From [Clostridium] saccharolyticum WM1 (GTDB lineage: Bacteria > Bacillota > Clostridia > Lachnospirales > Lachnospiraceae): DNA of 64,000 bases. The translations under genes were made by a program, and so were the position numbers. Positions 15,701 to 24,728 of this stretch are shown here, piece after piece. The stretch spans positions 620,001-684,000 of the forward strand of contig NC_014376.1 of the NCBI RefSeq assembly GCF_000144625.1. The letters run 5' to 3'. The notes below the pieces were generated by a model, which was not told where the DNA came from, did not search any database, and saw only the letters and a program-made list of their open reading frames with translations. Position 1 is the stretch's first letter. Every line of letters begins with the position of its first letter.

Positions 15701-15738
15701 AAAAGAGATCCCCACGCTATTAACGTGTGGACCTCTTT
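15701..15738 (-). terminator. Terminator of the cell-wall-binding protein gene
   Basis: AAAGAGATCCCCACG (15702-15716) faces CGTGTGGACCTCTTT (15724-15738), a long stem with a mismatch or two; in the minus direction it is followed by a short T run. It lies about 40 bp after the stop at 15778. Confidence 0.65.
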
Positions 15739-15777
15739 CTATTTGAACGGATGATTCTTTTGTAATTTGTTATTGTT

Positions 15778-17118
15778 TTACTGGATAATGCCGTTTACAT
15801 CGACAATCCATACTTTGTCATTGGAATCCTTATAATCCTTATATCCTGCTCCCAGCTCCGGCTTTGTAGCTGATTTGGAAGAGGAAGTAGCTTTCTGGAG
15901 GGAACCGCTGGCATTTACAAGGTACTGCTTGCCTTCAAAGGAAATAGGAGCAACCTTTAAATCGGCATCAGCTTCTTTTCTTAAGCCATATTCGTACAGG
16001 ACGTTGTCACGCACACCGTGAACACCCTGGCCTTTGTTTGTACCTTCTGTCTGGAAGAACCATACCTGGTCCTCACCAAGATCTTCATCGTAAATTGTCT
16101 GCTTTCCGGTAACCATAGCGCCGTCTGTTCCGAAGTAGAAGTTGGCAATTCCGCCGCCTTCCAGATTAACGACTTCCAGTCCGGTCTGCATTTCTCCCTT
16201 AGTATTGAATGCATATTTTTTAGAATCAATGGTAAATAATTCAAGACCCTTTGTTGCGGAGTAAGGAGCGCCGTTCTTGAAATAGAAGGTATTGATCTCG
16301 CCTTCCTCGCTGAGTCCGGCAATACCTTCGATTTCCTTCCAACCCTCAACCCGTGCACCGCTTTCCAGATCATAATACTGGTATCCGGCTGCGGTCTGAG
16401 TATCAGAAGCTGCTTCGGAAGCAGTGGCGGTTTCAGGAAGCTTGTACCAACCGGTCTGCATGATTCCGTTTACAAAGGTATAATAGTTACCATCGATTTT
16501 TTTGTCGACCTGATTGTTTACCATATGGCCGCTCTTATCAAAATAGTACCAGGAGTGGGTTTCATCAAGATCTTCAGAATCATTCTCAAGCTTGATCCAG
16601 CCTGTTTTCATGACACCGTCATTCACTTCTCCCAAATAATAAGTACTTCCTTCAATCTCAACTTTTCCGGTCATCATTTCACCCTGGTCATTGAAGTAAT
16701 ACAGATTATCGTTGATTTTCTGCCACTTGGAAATAACTTCTTTACCGTTTTTTCCATAGTAATGCCATAAAGTTTCAGGGGCATCAGCAGAGTCCCAGAA
16801 TTCTTCGTTTGCCATGGAAATCCATTTGTCAGAAACCCTTTTCCCACTTTCGTCTACATAATATTCATCGATCTGTGCATTGGTGGCGACTTCGCCATCT
16901 TCGTTTAAGTAGTACCAGTCTTCCCCGCGCTTTTTCCAGGCATCGGTTACGTAACTGTCATTATCATCATAAAATTTCCAGCTTCCGTTTTCCTCAACCC
17001 AGCCGACTACCTTTGCATAGGCGGTTGCTGCTGTACTAATTAAGCCCAGCTCTGGAGCTGCAACGGTTAATACACCGGCAGCGGATAATACAGCCATCAA
17101 TTTTAAATGCTTTTTCAT
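15778..17118 (-). CDS. Secreted protein with cell-wall-binding (choline-binding-like) repeats
   Basis: 446 residues. ATG 17118 follows AAGGAGAGAAC; the frame extends 20 codons upstream without a ribosome site. The N-terminus MKKHLKLMAVLSAAGVLTV is a signal peptide, with cleavage likely after TAYA. The rest is made of degenerate ~20-residue repeats with the GW/YYF pattern of cell-wall-binding repeats (VGWVEENGSWKFYDDND, DAWKKRGEDWYYLNEDGE, TGWIKLEND, GIMQTGWYKL). No separate catalytic domain is visible, so it is probably a surface adhesin or wall-associated structural protein; binding to teichoic-acid choline or to glucan is a family property, not shown here. Confidence 0.8.
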   Translation of the reverse strand: MKKHLKLMAVLSAAGVLTVAAPELGLISTAATAYAKVVGWVEENGSWKFYDDNDSYVTDAWKKRGEDWYYLNEDGEVATNAQIDEYYVDESGKRVSDKWISMANEEFWDSADAPETLWHYYGKNGKEVISKWQKINDNLYYFNDQGEMMTGKVEIEGSTYYLGEVNDGVMKTGWIKLENDSEDLDETHSWYYFDKSGHMVNNQVDKKIDGNYYTFVNGIMQTGWYKLPETATASEAASDTQTAAGYQYYDLESGARVEGWKEIEGIAGLSEEGEINTFYFKNGAPYSATKGLELFTIDSKKYAFNTKGEMQTGLEVVNLEGGGIANFYFGTDGAMVTGKQTIYDEDLGEDQVWFFQTEGTNKGQGVHGVRDNVLYEYGLRKEADADLKVAPISFEGKQYLVNASGSLQKATSSSKSATKPELGAGYKDYKDSNDKVWIVDVNGIIQ

Positions 17119-17512
17119 AAATATGTTCTCTCCTTTTTTGCAATAAGTTTTATCGTGGCCGAAAATCCATAGTTGCATTACTCTGCGATTATAACGTACT
17201 TAGAAGGTACTTTAATAGTGTGGTTTGCTGGCAGATATGGAAGGAGCTAACATAACAAGAAAAAAGATGAGAAAAGCCAGGGGTCCCCCCATAAACCCAG
17301 GAGAAATCTTCCTTAACAAGGAATTGCTGACGAAAAATGGAAGCTTTTAGAAAGTAAGAAAACTTTAATAGGAAAATAAGAGACGGTGTGGTATAATCTT
17401 CACAAAAGCAATGAGCAGTGCGAATTAGGACGCGGAAAAATTTTTGTCGTGCCTTGCACGTAAGAAAATTTTTTTGTGTTCTAATTCATAAGGCGAATGC
17501 CTGTGAGCCTGC
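17119..17512. other. Intergenic DNA with a possible antitoxin-gene remnant
   Basis: A short plus-strand frame at 17237-17350 (37 codons) contains GPPINPGEIFLNKELL, resembling the start of HigA/VapI-type antitoxins (the HPGEIL motif), but it ends before any HTH. Downstream, GAATTAG (17420s) and CTAATTC (17480s) form inverted arms around an A/T-rich stretch just before the 103-bp repeats. On the minus strand TATAAT (complement of 17188-17193) may be the -10 of the cell-wall-binding gene. Confidence 0.35.
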
Positions 17513-18312
17513 AAAGCCGCAGGATTTGCAGGCTGCACTGCGGAGCAGAAACAACGTGACATACAATCTGCACAGCGTACCAGAAGCCGCGGTCCCTACA
17601 GCCATACAGCGTATTAAAGCCGTAGGATTTGCAGGCTGCACTGCGGAGCAGAAACAATGTGACATACAATCTGCACAGCGTACCAGAAGCCGCGGTCCCT
17701 GCAGCCATACAGCGTACCAAAGCCGCAGGATTTGCAGGCTGCACTGCGGAGCAGAAACAACGTGACATACAATCTGCAAAGCGTACCAGAAGCCGCGGTC
17801 CCTGCAGCCATACAGCGTATTAAAGCCGTAGGATTTGCAGGCTGCACTGCGGAGCAGAAACAACGTGACATACAATCTGCACAGCGTACCAGAAGCCGCG
17901 GTCCCTGCAGCCATACAGCGTATTAAAGCCGCAGGATTTGCAGGCTGCACTGCGGAGCAGAAACAACGTGACATACAATCTGCACAGCGTACCAGAAGCC
18001 GCGGTCCCTGCAGCCATACAGCGTATTAAAGCCGCAGGATTTGCAGGCTGCACTGCGGAGCAGAAACAACGTGACATACAATCTGCACAGCGTACCAGAA
18101 GCCGCGGTCCCTGCAGCCATACAGCGTATTAAAGCCGCAGGATTTGCAGGCTGCACTGCGGAGCAGAAACAACGTGACATACAATCTGCACAGCGTACCA
18201 GAAGCCGCGGTCCCTGCAGCCATACAGCGTATTAAAGCCGCAGGATTTGCAGGCTGCACTGCGGAGCAGAAACAACGTGACATACAATCTGCACAGCGTA
18301 CCAGAAGCCGCA
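17513..18312. repeat. 103-bp tandem repeat array, about 7.8 copies
   Basis: Units begin AAAGCCG(C/T)AGGATTTGCAGG at 17513, 17616, 17719, 17822, 17925, 18028, 18131 and 18234; the last is cut at about 18312. Copies differ by only a few bases (CGT/CGC at the start, TATT/TACC at the end, single changes in copies 1-3). Each unit holds the inverted words CCGCAG and CTGCGG. No spacers separate units, and 103 is not a multiple of 3, so the ~64-codon frames in several phases are a by-product. The array is richer in GC than its flanks. Function unknown. Confidence 0.93.
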
Positions 18313-18372
18313 GGCTCCGCAGCCCACACAAGCATCAATGCAAACAATAAAAAATCCTCAAAAAACTATACA

Positions 18373-18408
18373 GGGATACCATTATGATCCCAAACATGGT
18401 CCTGCTAG
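18373..18408 (+). repeat. Hairpin leader element, copy 1 (diverged)
   Basis: GGGATACCATTATGATCC followed by CAAACATGGTCCTG resembles the element described at 18423, with the 3' arm altered. Together the two form a tandem pair before the TPP-enzyme gene. Confidence 0.45.
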
Positions 18409-18422
18409 TAGAAAATCCCTGC

Positions 18423-18458
18423 AGGTATCCCTTTATGTCCAGCAAACATGGGCAAGGA
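18423..18458 (+). repeat. Hairpin leader element, copy 2
   Basis: GTATCCCTTTATGTCC, then AGCAAAC, then ATGGGCAAGGAA. The TGTCC and GGGCA words can pair (one G-U). The same pattern occurs at 51993, 52042 and 54271, each just upstream of a ribosome site of a chromosomal gene. Here AAAGGAG (18464-18470) follows, serving the TPP-enzyme start at 18481. Confidence 0.55.
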
Positions 18459-18480
18459 AGAGGAAAGGAGAAGAAGATCC

Positions 18481-20415
18481 ATGAGAATGAAAGTATCCAA
18501 CTATATCTCCCAGAAACTGGTGGATTCCGGGATTACCCAGGTGTTTACCGTTACAGGCGGAGGAGCCATGCATTTAAACGATGCCCTGGGGCATCAGGAG
18601 GGAATGCATTGCTTGTATAACCATCACGAGCAGGCCTGTGCCATTGCTGCGGAAGCCTATGCCAGAATCCAGGGCCGCATAGCCGCCGTCTGCGTGACCA
18701 CAGGCCCCGGAGGGACCAATGCCATTACAGGAGTGCTTGGAGGTTATCTTGATTCCATTCCCATGCTGATTTTATCCGGTCAGGTGCGCTATGACACAAC
18801 AGCAAGATGGTCGGGAGTGGGAATCAGAGCCATGGGAGACCAGGAGTTTGATATCACAAAGGCTGTTGACTGTATGACAAAATACAGCGAAATGGTAGTT
18901 GATCCCATGAGGATCCGCTACACATTGGAAAAAGCCATTTACCTCGCTTTTTCCGGCCGTCCAGGTCCTGCTTGGCTGGACATTCCCTTAGATGTCCAGG
19001 GAGCTTATATAGAGACGGAAGAATTGGCCGGTTTTTCGGCAGAAGACTATGAAAAGGGCGGAGACGGATGGGCCGGTGATCATGAAGCAAAAATAAAAGA
19101 GGATAAGGCGGGCTATGGAGAAAAACGCCAGATTCTTCCGGAAAAGGTGACGGCGGAAACTGCCAGAGCCATTTTGGAAAAAATAAAATCTTCTTCCCGA
19201 CCGGTAATCAATGCAGGCAATGGGATCCGGATCGGACAGGCTCATGAGGTGTTCCTGCGGATAGTGGACAAGCTGGGGATTCCCGTTGTCACCGGCTGGA
19301 ACAGCCAGGACTGCATTCCCGATGAGCATCCTCTTTACACAGGACGGGGCGGCGGAATGGGAGACCGTGCAGGAAATTTTGCCATTCAAAACAGCGATTT
19401 GGTCCTTTCCCTTGGCAGCCGCTTAAGCATCCGCCAGGTGGGATACAATTATACCACATGGGCCAGGGAGGCCTATGTGATCGTCAATGATATTGACCCG
19501 GAGGAGTTAAAAAAGCCCTCCATTCATGCAGATATGCGGGTTCATGCCCATGTAAAGGATCTGCTGACGGCTTTGGAGGCGCTTCTGGATTCAGAATACA
19601 AGGCCACTGCAGATGCTCCCTTGTTTGACCGCGGAAAGGGCCTTGATTCCATGACCTGGAACGAGACCTGCCGGATGTGGAAAGAAACCTATCCGGTCGT
19701 TCTTCCAAAGCATTATAACGATGGAGAAGATGGGCAAGCCAATGTTTATGCCTTGGTCAAGGAGTTAAGCAGGCGGCTTCCTGAAAACAGGATCACTGTG
19801 GTGGGAAATGGCTCTGCCTGTGTGGTTGGAGGTCATGCTTATATCATTAAGAAGGGACAGCGGTTCCTGTCCAATTCCGCAGTCGCTTCCATGGGCTATG
19901 ATCTTCCGGCGGCCATAGGAGCCTGCATGGCAGCCCAGGGAGAAGATATCATCCTGGTTACAGGTGACGGCAGCATCCAGATGAATTTACAGGAGCTGCA
20001 GACGATCATACATCACCGTATGCCTGTGAAGATTTTCCTGATCAATAACGGCGGATATCATTCCATCCGCCAGACACAGAAGAATTTCTTCGGAGAGCCT
20101 TTGGTGGGAATCGGGGAGGACAGCCGGGATCTAAGCTTCCCGGATATGGAAAAGCTTTCTGCCGCTTACGGGTATCCCTATGTCTGTGCCCATCATAACA
20201 GCCAGCTGGAAAATGCCATTGAGTCAGCTCTGAAAGAAAAAGGGCCTGTGATCTGTGAAATTTTTGTAAGCAGGGACCAGAATTTTGAACCAAAATCTTC
20301 TGCAAAGCGCCTGCCTGACGGAACTCTTATTTCTCCGCCTTTAGAGGATCTGTCTCCCTTCCTTTCCGATGAAGAAATGGACCGGAACATGATCATCTCC
20401 CGGATCAGGGAGTAA
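18481..20415 (+). CDS. Thiamine-diphosphate-dependent enzyme, acetolactate-synthase-like
   Basis: 644 residues with the three-domain layout of the acetohydroxyacid synthase superfamily: N-terminal Pyr domain with the activating Glu (HHEQACAIAAEAYARI) and RPGPAWLDIPLD; central domain; C-terminal TPP domain with GDGSIQMNLQELQT and NNGGYHSIRQTQ (GDG-N26-NN motif). ATG 18481 follows AAAGGAG. It begins a sugar/glycan operon, beside a nucleotide-sugar epimerase-like gene and a sugar C-methyltransferase, not beside ilv genes, and no regulatory subunit is present. A role like that of YerE, which adds a two-carbon unit to a CDP-deoxyketosugar, is attractive but inferred; branched-chain amino-acid synthesis is less likely. 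Confidence 0.75.
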   Translation: MRMKVSNYISQKLVDSGITQVFTVTGGGAMHLNDALGHQEGMHCLYNHHEQACAIAAEAYARIQGRIAAVCVTTGPGGTNAITGVLGGYLDSIPMLILSGQVRYDTTARWSGVGIRAMGDQEFDITKAVDCMTKYSEMVVDPMRIRYTLEKAIYLAFSGRPGPAWLDIPLDVQGAYIETEELAGFSAEDYEKGGDGWAGDHEAKIKEDKAGYGEKRQILPEKVTAETARAILEKIKSSSRPVINAGNGIRIGQAHEVFLRIVDKLGIPVVTGWNSQDCIPDEHPLYTGRGGGMGDRAGNFAIQNSDLVLSLGSRLSIRQVGYNYTTWAREAYVIVNDIDPEELKKPSIHADMRVHAHVKDLLTALEALLDSEYKATADAPLFDRGKGLDSMTWNETCRMWKETYPVVLPKHYNDGEDGQANVYALVKELSRRLPENRITVVGNGSACVVGGHAYIIKKGQRFLSNSAVASMGYDLPAAIGACMAAQGEDIILVTGDGSIQMNLQELQTIIHHRMPVKIFLINNGGYHSIRQTQKNFFGEPLVGIGEDSRDLSFPDMEKLSAAYGYPYVCAHHNSQLENAIESALKEKGPVICEIFVSRDQNFEPKSSAKRLPDGTLISPPLEDLSPFLSDEEMDRNMIISRIRE

Positions 20416-20443
20416 CATAAAAACCAACGAGGAGAGAAAAACG

Positions 20444-21382
20444 TTGAATGTTGTTGTAACAGGGGCCACCAGCTTTCTTGGGAGAGCATTGGTAGACCGG
20501 CTTTTAAAGGAGAAACATCAGGTATTTGCCGTGGTACGGCCCGGATCCAGGAATGTGGAAAGCCTTGGGCTTAAGCGGCCGGGTCTTATACGGATTGAGC
20601 GGAATTTAGAAGATCTTCATGAGCTTGTCCAGGTGATCCATGAGCCATGTCAGTCATTTTATCATTTTGGCTGGGATGGCTCGGGGAGTGAGAACCGGAT
20701 GAAGCGAGAGGTGCAGCAAAAGAACGTGGAGGATTCCTTAAAGGCTTTGGAAGGCGCCAGACGCCTTGGCTGCCGGCGATTTCTTTTCAGCGGATCTCAG
20801 GCGGAATACGGAATTCATAAAGAAGCCATGACAGAAGGATCTGAGTGCAGGCCTGTTTCCGAATATGGCAGGGCAAAGCTGGATTTTTTAGAAAGAGCAA
20901 GGTCAATGACAGAGAGCTGGAGAAAAACAGGCATATCAGAGATGGAATACATTCATTCCAGGATATTCAGCATATACGGGCCAGGAGATCATCCCTGGTC
21001 TCTGGTGGAAAGCTGCCTTAAGGCATTTGGTGCTGGTGAGTATATTTCCCTGGGAGAGTGTACGCAAATATGGAATTTTTTATATCTCGATGACTGCATC
21101 CGGGCGCTGATTCTTTTGATGGAACAGGAGAAAGGATCAGTTTCCGGAGTTTATAATGTGGCAGCTCCGGAAGGGGAGAACCGTCCGTTAAAGGATTATA
21201 TCCGGACCATGTATGAGGTTTTAGGTTCTCACGGAAGCTACAGCTTCGGCAGAAGGAAGCCTAATGCAGAGGGACCGGCAAATCTTATTCCTGACATAAA
21301 AAAACTGGAAAAGACAACCGGATGGCAGCCCTTTGTGAGTTTTCAGGAGGGGATCCGGAAGACTTATGAGGCAGAAGGTTGA
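20444..21382 (+). CDS. NAD(P)-dependent sugar epimerase/reductase (extended SDR)
   Basis: 312 residues with an N-terminal Rossmann motif VTGATSFLGRAL and the SDR active-site pair SEYGRAKLDF (Tyr and Lys), then HSRIFSIYGPG and WNFLYLDDC, typical of nucleotide-sugar epimerase/dehydratase proteins. The start is TTG 20444, preceded by GAGGAGAG (20429-20436); no ATG fits. It probably acts on a keto nucleotide sugar as reductase or epimerase. Located between the TPP enzyme and a C-methyltransferase, it may reduce a branched intermediate. The exact reaction cannot be read from sequence. Confidence 0.8.
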   Translation: MNVVVTGATSFLGRALVDRLLKEKHQVFAVVRPGSRNVESLGLKRPGLIRIERNLEDLHELVQVIHEPCQSFYHFGWDGSGSENRMKREVQQKNVEDSLKALEGARRLGCRRFLFSGSQAEYGIHKEAMTEGSECRPVSEYGRAKLDFLERARSMTESWRKTGISEMEYIHSRIFSIYGPGDHPWSLVESCLKAFGAGEYISLGECTQIWNFLYLDDCIRALILLMEQEKGSVSGVYNVAAPEGENRPLKDYIRTMYEVLGSHGSYSFGRRKPNAEGPANLIPDIKKLEKTTGWQPFVSFQEGIRKTYEAEG

Positions 21383-21445
21383 AGGAAGATATATCTACTG
21401 ATTCATTAGCATTCAAAATTATTGACTTGGAGGAATTTTTGTGGT

Positions 21446-22639
21446 ATGAGAGATAAGATTTGTATTGTGTGCGGCCGGCCTCTTGGGGAGAAACCGTTGA
21501 TGTTTCTTGGGGATATGCCTGCTTCGGCACAGGATATCCCGGTCAGGGATGAGCTGGAGGAGGAGCATGGAATCACCCTTTCTCTCCATCAGTGTAAGTC
21601 TTGCGGCCTGGTGCAGTTTGACTGTGAACCTGTGGCATACTACAAGGATGTGATCCGGTCCGGCGGATTTACCACCACCATGGTAAATTTAAGAAGAGGC
21701 CAGTATCGGCATTTTATTGAAACATATCATCTGGAGGGGAAGAAGCTGATCGAAGCCGGATGCGGCCAGGGAGAGTTTCTTTCCGTGCTGTCAGAATTTC
21801 CGGTTAAAGCATACGGAATTGAAAACAGAGAAAGCCTGGTCCGGCTTGCCAGGGAAAAGGGCCTTACGGTCTGGAAGCAGTTTGCAAAAGAAGGAGAAGT
21901 CCTGGCACCGGATGACGGCAGTGCAAGCGGACCCTATGACGGATTTTTGTCCTTTAATTTTTTGGAGCACCAACCGGATCCGGTGGGAATGCTCCGGTGT
22001 ATTGCGGATAATTTATCAGTGGATGGCGTGGGCTTAATTACGGTACCTAGCCTGGAATATATCCTTCAGTATGATGGGTATTATGAACTGATCCGGGACC
22101 ATCTTGCCTATTATACCTTTGATACCCTTGGTTATGCGGTGGAAAAGGCCGGCTTTGAGGTACTGGAAAAGGAAATGGTAAACCGGGATACCCTTTCAGT
22201 CATTGTCAGGAAAAGAAAGCAAACCAGCCGGCCGGCGAAAGCTGCCGGTCCGCAGACAGCCGTTGATATATCCGGCCTTAAAGAAAGCCTGGATACCATT
22301 GGCCGGGAGATGGAGGAGCTGGCAGAGGAACTTCACGGCCGGGGGAAAAAACTGGCCATATGGGGAGCCAGCCATCAGGGCTTTACCCTGGCGTCTACCA
22401 CGGCCATAGGCCGGTTCGCAAGGTATATAATAGATTCTGCTCCCTTTAAGCAGGGCAAATTCGCACCGTCTTCTCATCTTCCCATAGTCTCCCCGGATCA
22501 TTTTCCTGCGGATCCGGTGGATGCCATTTTAATTGTGGCTCCCGGCTATACGGATGAGATTGCGGGTATCATAAAGGAAAAATTTGGCCGGAATGTGGAA
22601 ATTCTGGCGTTAAAATCCAATCATTTGGAAAGGATATAA
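21446..22639 (+). CDS. Sugar C-methyltransferase-type SAM-dependent enzyme
   Basis: 397 residues in three parts: an N-terminal zinc-binding domain (CIVCGRPL and CKSCGL knuckles), a class I methyltransferase domain with LIEAGCGQGEFL (SAM motif I), and a C-terminal domain with LAIWGASHQGFTLAS and IIDSAPFKQGKF. This domain order is that of NovU/TylC3-like sugar C-methyltransferases, which methylate a ketosugar carbon. ATG 21446 lies 11 bp after TGGAGGA (21428-21434). It could alternatively be a family member without methyl-branch chemistry, as many homologues are untested. Confidence 0.8.
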   Translation: MRDKICIVCGRPLGEKPLMFLGDMPASAQDIPVRDELEEEHGITLSLHQCKSCGLVQFDCEPVAYYKDVIRSGGFTTTMVNLRRGQYRHFIETYHLEGKKLIEAGCGQGEFLSVLSEFPVKAYGIENRESLVRLAREKGLTVWKQFAKEGEVLAPDDGSASGPYDGFLSFNFLEHQPDPVGMLRCIADNLSVDGVGLITVPSLEYILQYDGYYELIRDHLAYYTFDTLGYAVEKAGFEVLEKEMVNRDTLSVIVRKRKQTSRPAKAAGPQTAVDISGLKESLDTIGREMEELAEELHGRGKKLAIWGASHQGFTLASTTAIGRFARYIIDSAPFKQGKFAPSSHLPIVSPDHFPADPVDAILIVAPGYTDEIAGIIKEKFGRNVEILALKSNHLERI

Positions 22640-22648
22640 GAAAAACCT

Positions 22649-23716
22649 ATGAAAGCTTTTGTGTTGATCGAACCTGGTAAGGCCGGCTGGTATGATGCAC
22701 CGGAACCGACCGTAACTCCTTACGGGGCCATACTCCGTCCAATCGCGGTGACCCCCTGTTCTTCCGATGTCCATACGGTATATGGCGGAGGCTCGCGGAA
22801 GGCCCCTAACCTGATTCTTGGGCATGAATGCGTGGCAGAGGTCCTGGAGACCGGAGAGCTGGTCTGCGACTTTGCGCCCGGGGATCTGGTAGTGGTTCCT
22901 GCCATAACCCCGGACTGGAGAGCCTTAGGTATTCAGGAGGGGAATTTTAAGCATGCATCCGCTCCTTTTTCCGGCCATCAGCTGGGAAGATCGGTGCCGG
23001 GAGTGTTTGCAGAGAAATTTTTAATTCCGGATGCAGACACTACTTTGGCAAAAATCCCTGAAGGGATCACCTTAGAGCAGGCCCTTATGTGTGTGGATGT
23101 AGTTACCACTGGCTTTACCGGAGCGGAATCTGCGGATATTAAAATCGGAGATACCTTAGTGGTCTTAGGAATAGGACCCATAGGGCTTATGGCTGTGGAA
23201 GGAGCCCGCCATTTAGGGGCGGCAAGGATCCTTGCAGTTGGCAGCAGGCCTGTCTGTGTAAAGCTTGCCAGGGAATTCGGAGCGACAGAAGTCTTAAGCT
23301 ATAAGGATGGAAATGTGACGGACCAGGTCATGGAACGGACAGGCGGCTTAGGGGCTGACGGCGTCATCATCTGCGGAGGCGGGGATGAGGTCTTTGCCCA
23401 GGCAGTAGATATGGCAAGATATGGGATCGGAACCATATCCAATGTGAATTACTATGGCGGTACCGGTAGCCTGCCCTTCCCCAAGTTTTCCGGGGGCCGC
23501 GGCATGGCGGGAAAGACCATCCACACAGAGCTGGCAAAGGGCGGCAGAGTGAGAATGGAGCGCTTATTAAAAATGGTCCAGTATGGAAGGATTAATCCTG
23601 AAAAGCTGGTGACTCACTGTCTTTATGGTCTGGATCAGGTGGAGACAGCCCTGCAGCTTATGAAAGAAAAGCCGGAAGATTTAATTAAAGTAATGGTTCG
23701 GATAGATTGGAAGTGA
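22649..23716 (+). CDS. Zinc-dependent secondary-alcohol dehydrogenase (TbADH-like)
   Basis: 355 residues, MDR family, very similar in layout to the NADP-dependent secondary ADH of Thermoanaerobacter. Catalytic zinc ligands are in place: Cys37 (VTPCSSDVHT), His59-Glu60 (GHECVAEV) and the Asp of MCVDVVTTGF near 150. The cofactor motif GIGPIGLMAVEGA is followed by AVGSRPVCV, the residues that favour NADP in that enzyme. It lacks the structural-zinc Cys quartet, as TbADH does. Placed inside a glycan operon, it may act on a sugar-derived hydroxyl or carbonyl rather than isopropanol; that is inference from context. Confidence 0.85.
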   Translation: MKAFVLIEPGKAGWYDAPEPTVTPYGAILRPIAVTPCSSDVHTVYGGGSRKAPNLILGHECVAEVLETGELVCDFAPGDLVVVPAITPDWRALGIQEGNFKHASAPFSGHQLGRSVPGVFAEKFLIPDADTTLAKIPEGITLEQALMCVDVVTTGFTGAESADIKIGDTLVVLGIGPIGLMAVEGARHLGAARILAVGSRPVCVKLAREFGATEVLSYKDGNVTDQVMERTGGLGADGVIICGGGDEVFAQAVDMARYGIGTISNVNYYGGTGSLPFPKFSGGRGMAGKTIHTELAKGGRVRMERLLKMVQYGRINPEKLVTHCLYGLDQVETALQLMKEKPEDLIKVMVRIDWK

Positions 23717-23720
23717 ACAT

Positions 23721-24728
23721 ATGAAAACAATTAGCATCGTGATCCCCTGTTACAATGAGGAAGAGAATGTCAATGCCATGTACCAGGCGATCGACCGTAT
23801 ATTTAAAAGTGATTTGCCAGATTACAGCTATGAATTGATTTTTATTGATAATGATTCCAGGGACCGGACCAGGGAAATTGTCCGGAGCTTATGCTCTCAG
23901 GATAAGAAGGTAAAAGGAATTTTTAACGCCAAGAATTTTGGTCAGTTTAATTCTCCATATTATGGCATGCTCCAGTCTGGGGGAGACTGCACCATTCTCA
24001 TGGCTGCGGATTTCCAGGACCCGGTGGAAATGATACCGAAATATGTGAAGGAATGGGAAAAGGGCTATAAGATCGTCATTGGAATCAAGAAATCCAGCAA
24101 AGAGAATAAGCTCATGTACTGGCTGAGAACCTGCTATTATAAGACCATTAAAAAGCTTTCCGATGTGGAGCAGATTGAGCATTTTACCGGTTTTGGCCTG
24201 TATGATGAAACGTTTATTAAGGTTCTTAGGGAGTTGGACGATCCGACGCCTTTCCTTCGGGGAATAGTGGCAGAGCTTGGCTTTAGGCGCAGGGAGATCC
24301 CCTATGAGCAGCCGAAAAGACGGGCAGGGAAGACCAGCAATAATTTTTACCGCCTGTATGATGCCGCCATGTTAAGTGTTACTTCTTATACGAAGGTAGG
24401 ACTTCGGCTTGCCACCATATTCGGGAGCATCTGTTCCTTTGCCAGCATGATGGTGGCCCTGATCTACCTGGTGATGAAGCTGGTATACTGGGACCGCTTT
24501 CCGGCCGGCATGGCTCCCCTTTTGATCGGCATGTGCTTTCTGGGGTCCGTACAGATCTTTTTTATTGGTCTTGTGGGAGAATATGTTCTCTCCATTAATG
24601 CACGTGTCATGAAACGCCCTCTTGTGATTGAGGAAGAGAGAATCAATTTTACGGAAAAGACAGACAACAAATCAGAAGAAGGGATACTTTTAATGACGGC
24701 ATCCATGGAGGCTGGGGATCAGAGATGA
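23721..24728 (+). CDS. GT2 glycosyltransferase with C-terminal membrane helices
   Basis: 335 residues. The GT-A domain starts TISIVIPCYNEEENV, with FIDNDSRD and AADFQDPVEM, the DPM1/GtrB-like polyprenyl-phosphate sugar transferase pattern. Two transmembrane helices follow at about residues 225-295. It starts 4 bp after the dehydrogenase stop and overlaps the next glycosyltransferase by ATGA, so it is part of one operon. Likely loads a sugar on undecaprenyl phosphate for the surface glycan. Confidence 0.82.
   Translation: MKTISIVIPCYNEEENVNAMYQAIDRIFKSDLPDYSYELIFIDNDSRDRTREIVRSLCSQDKKVKGIFNAKNFGQFNSPYYGMLQSGGDCTILMAADFQDPVEMIPKYVKEWEKGYKIVIGIKKSSKENKLMYWLRTCYYKTIKKLSDVEQIEHFTGFGLYDETFIKVLRELDDPTPFLRGIVAELGFRRREIPYEQPKRRAGKTSNNFYRLYDAAMLSVTSYTKVGLRLATIFGSICSFASMMVALIYLVMKLVYWDRFPAGMAPLLIGMCFLGSVQIFFIGLVGEYVLSINARVMKRPLVIEEERINFTEKTDNKSEEGILLMTASMEAGDQR

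Noticed and set aside
14141..18312. CRISPR array
   Set aside because: Both tandem arrays have contiguous units without unique spacers and no cas genes are near.
17418..18350. Many 64-162 codon frames on both strands across the 103-bp repeats
   Set aside because: They recur every 103 bp in shifting frames and end with the array. No ribosome site or family; not counted as genes.
18481..20415. Acetolactate synthase of branched-chain amino-acid synthesis (ilvB)
   Set aside because: No ilv neighbours or regulatory subunit, and the gene sits in a glycan operon; the family match alone does not justify the symbol.
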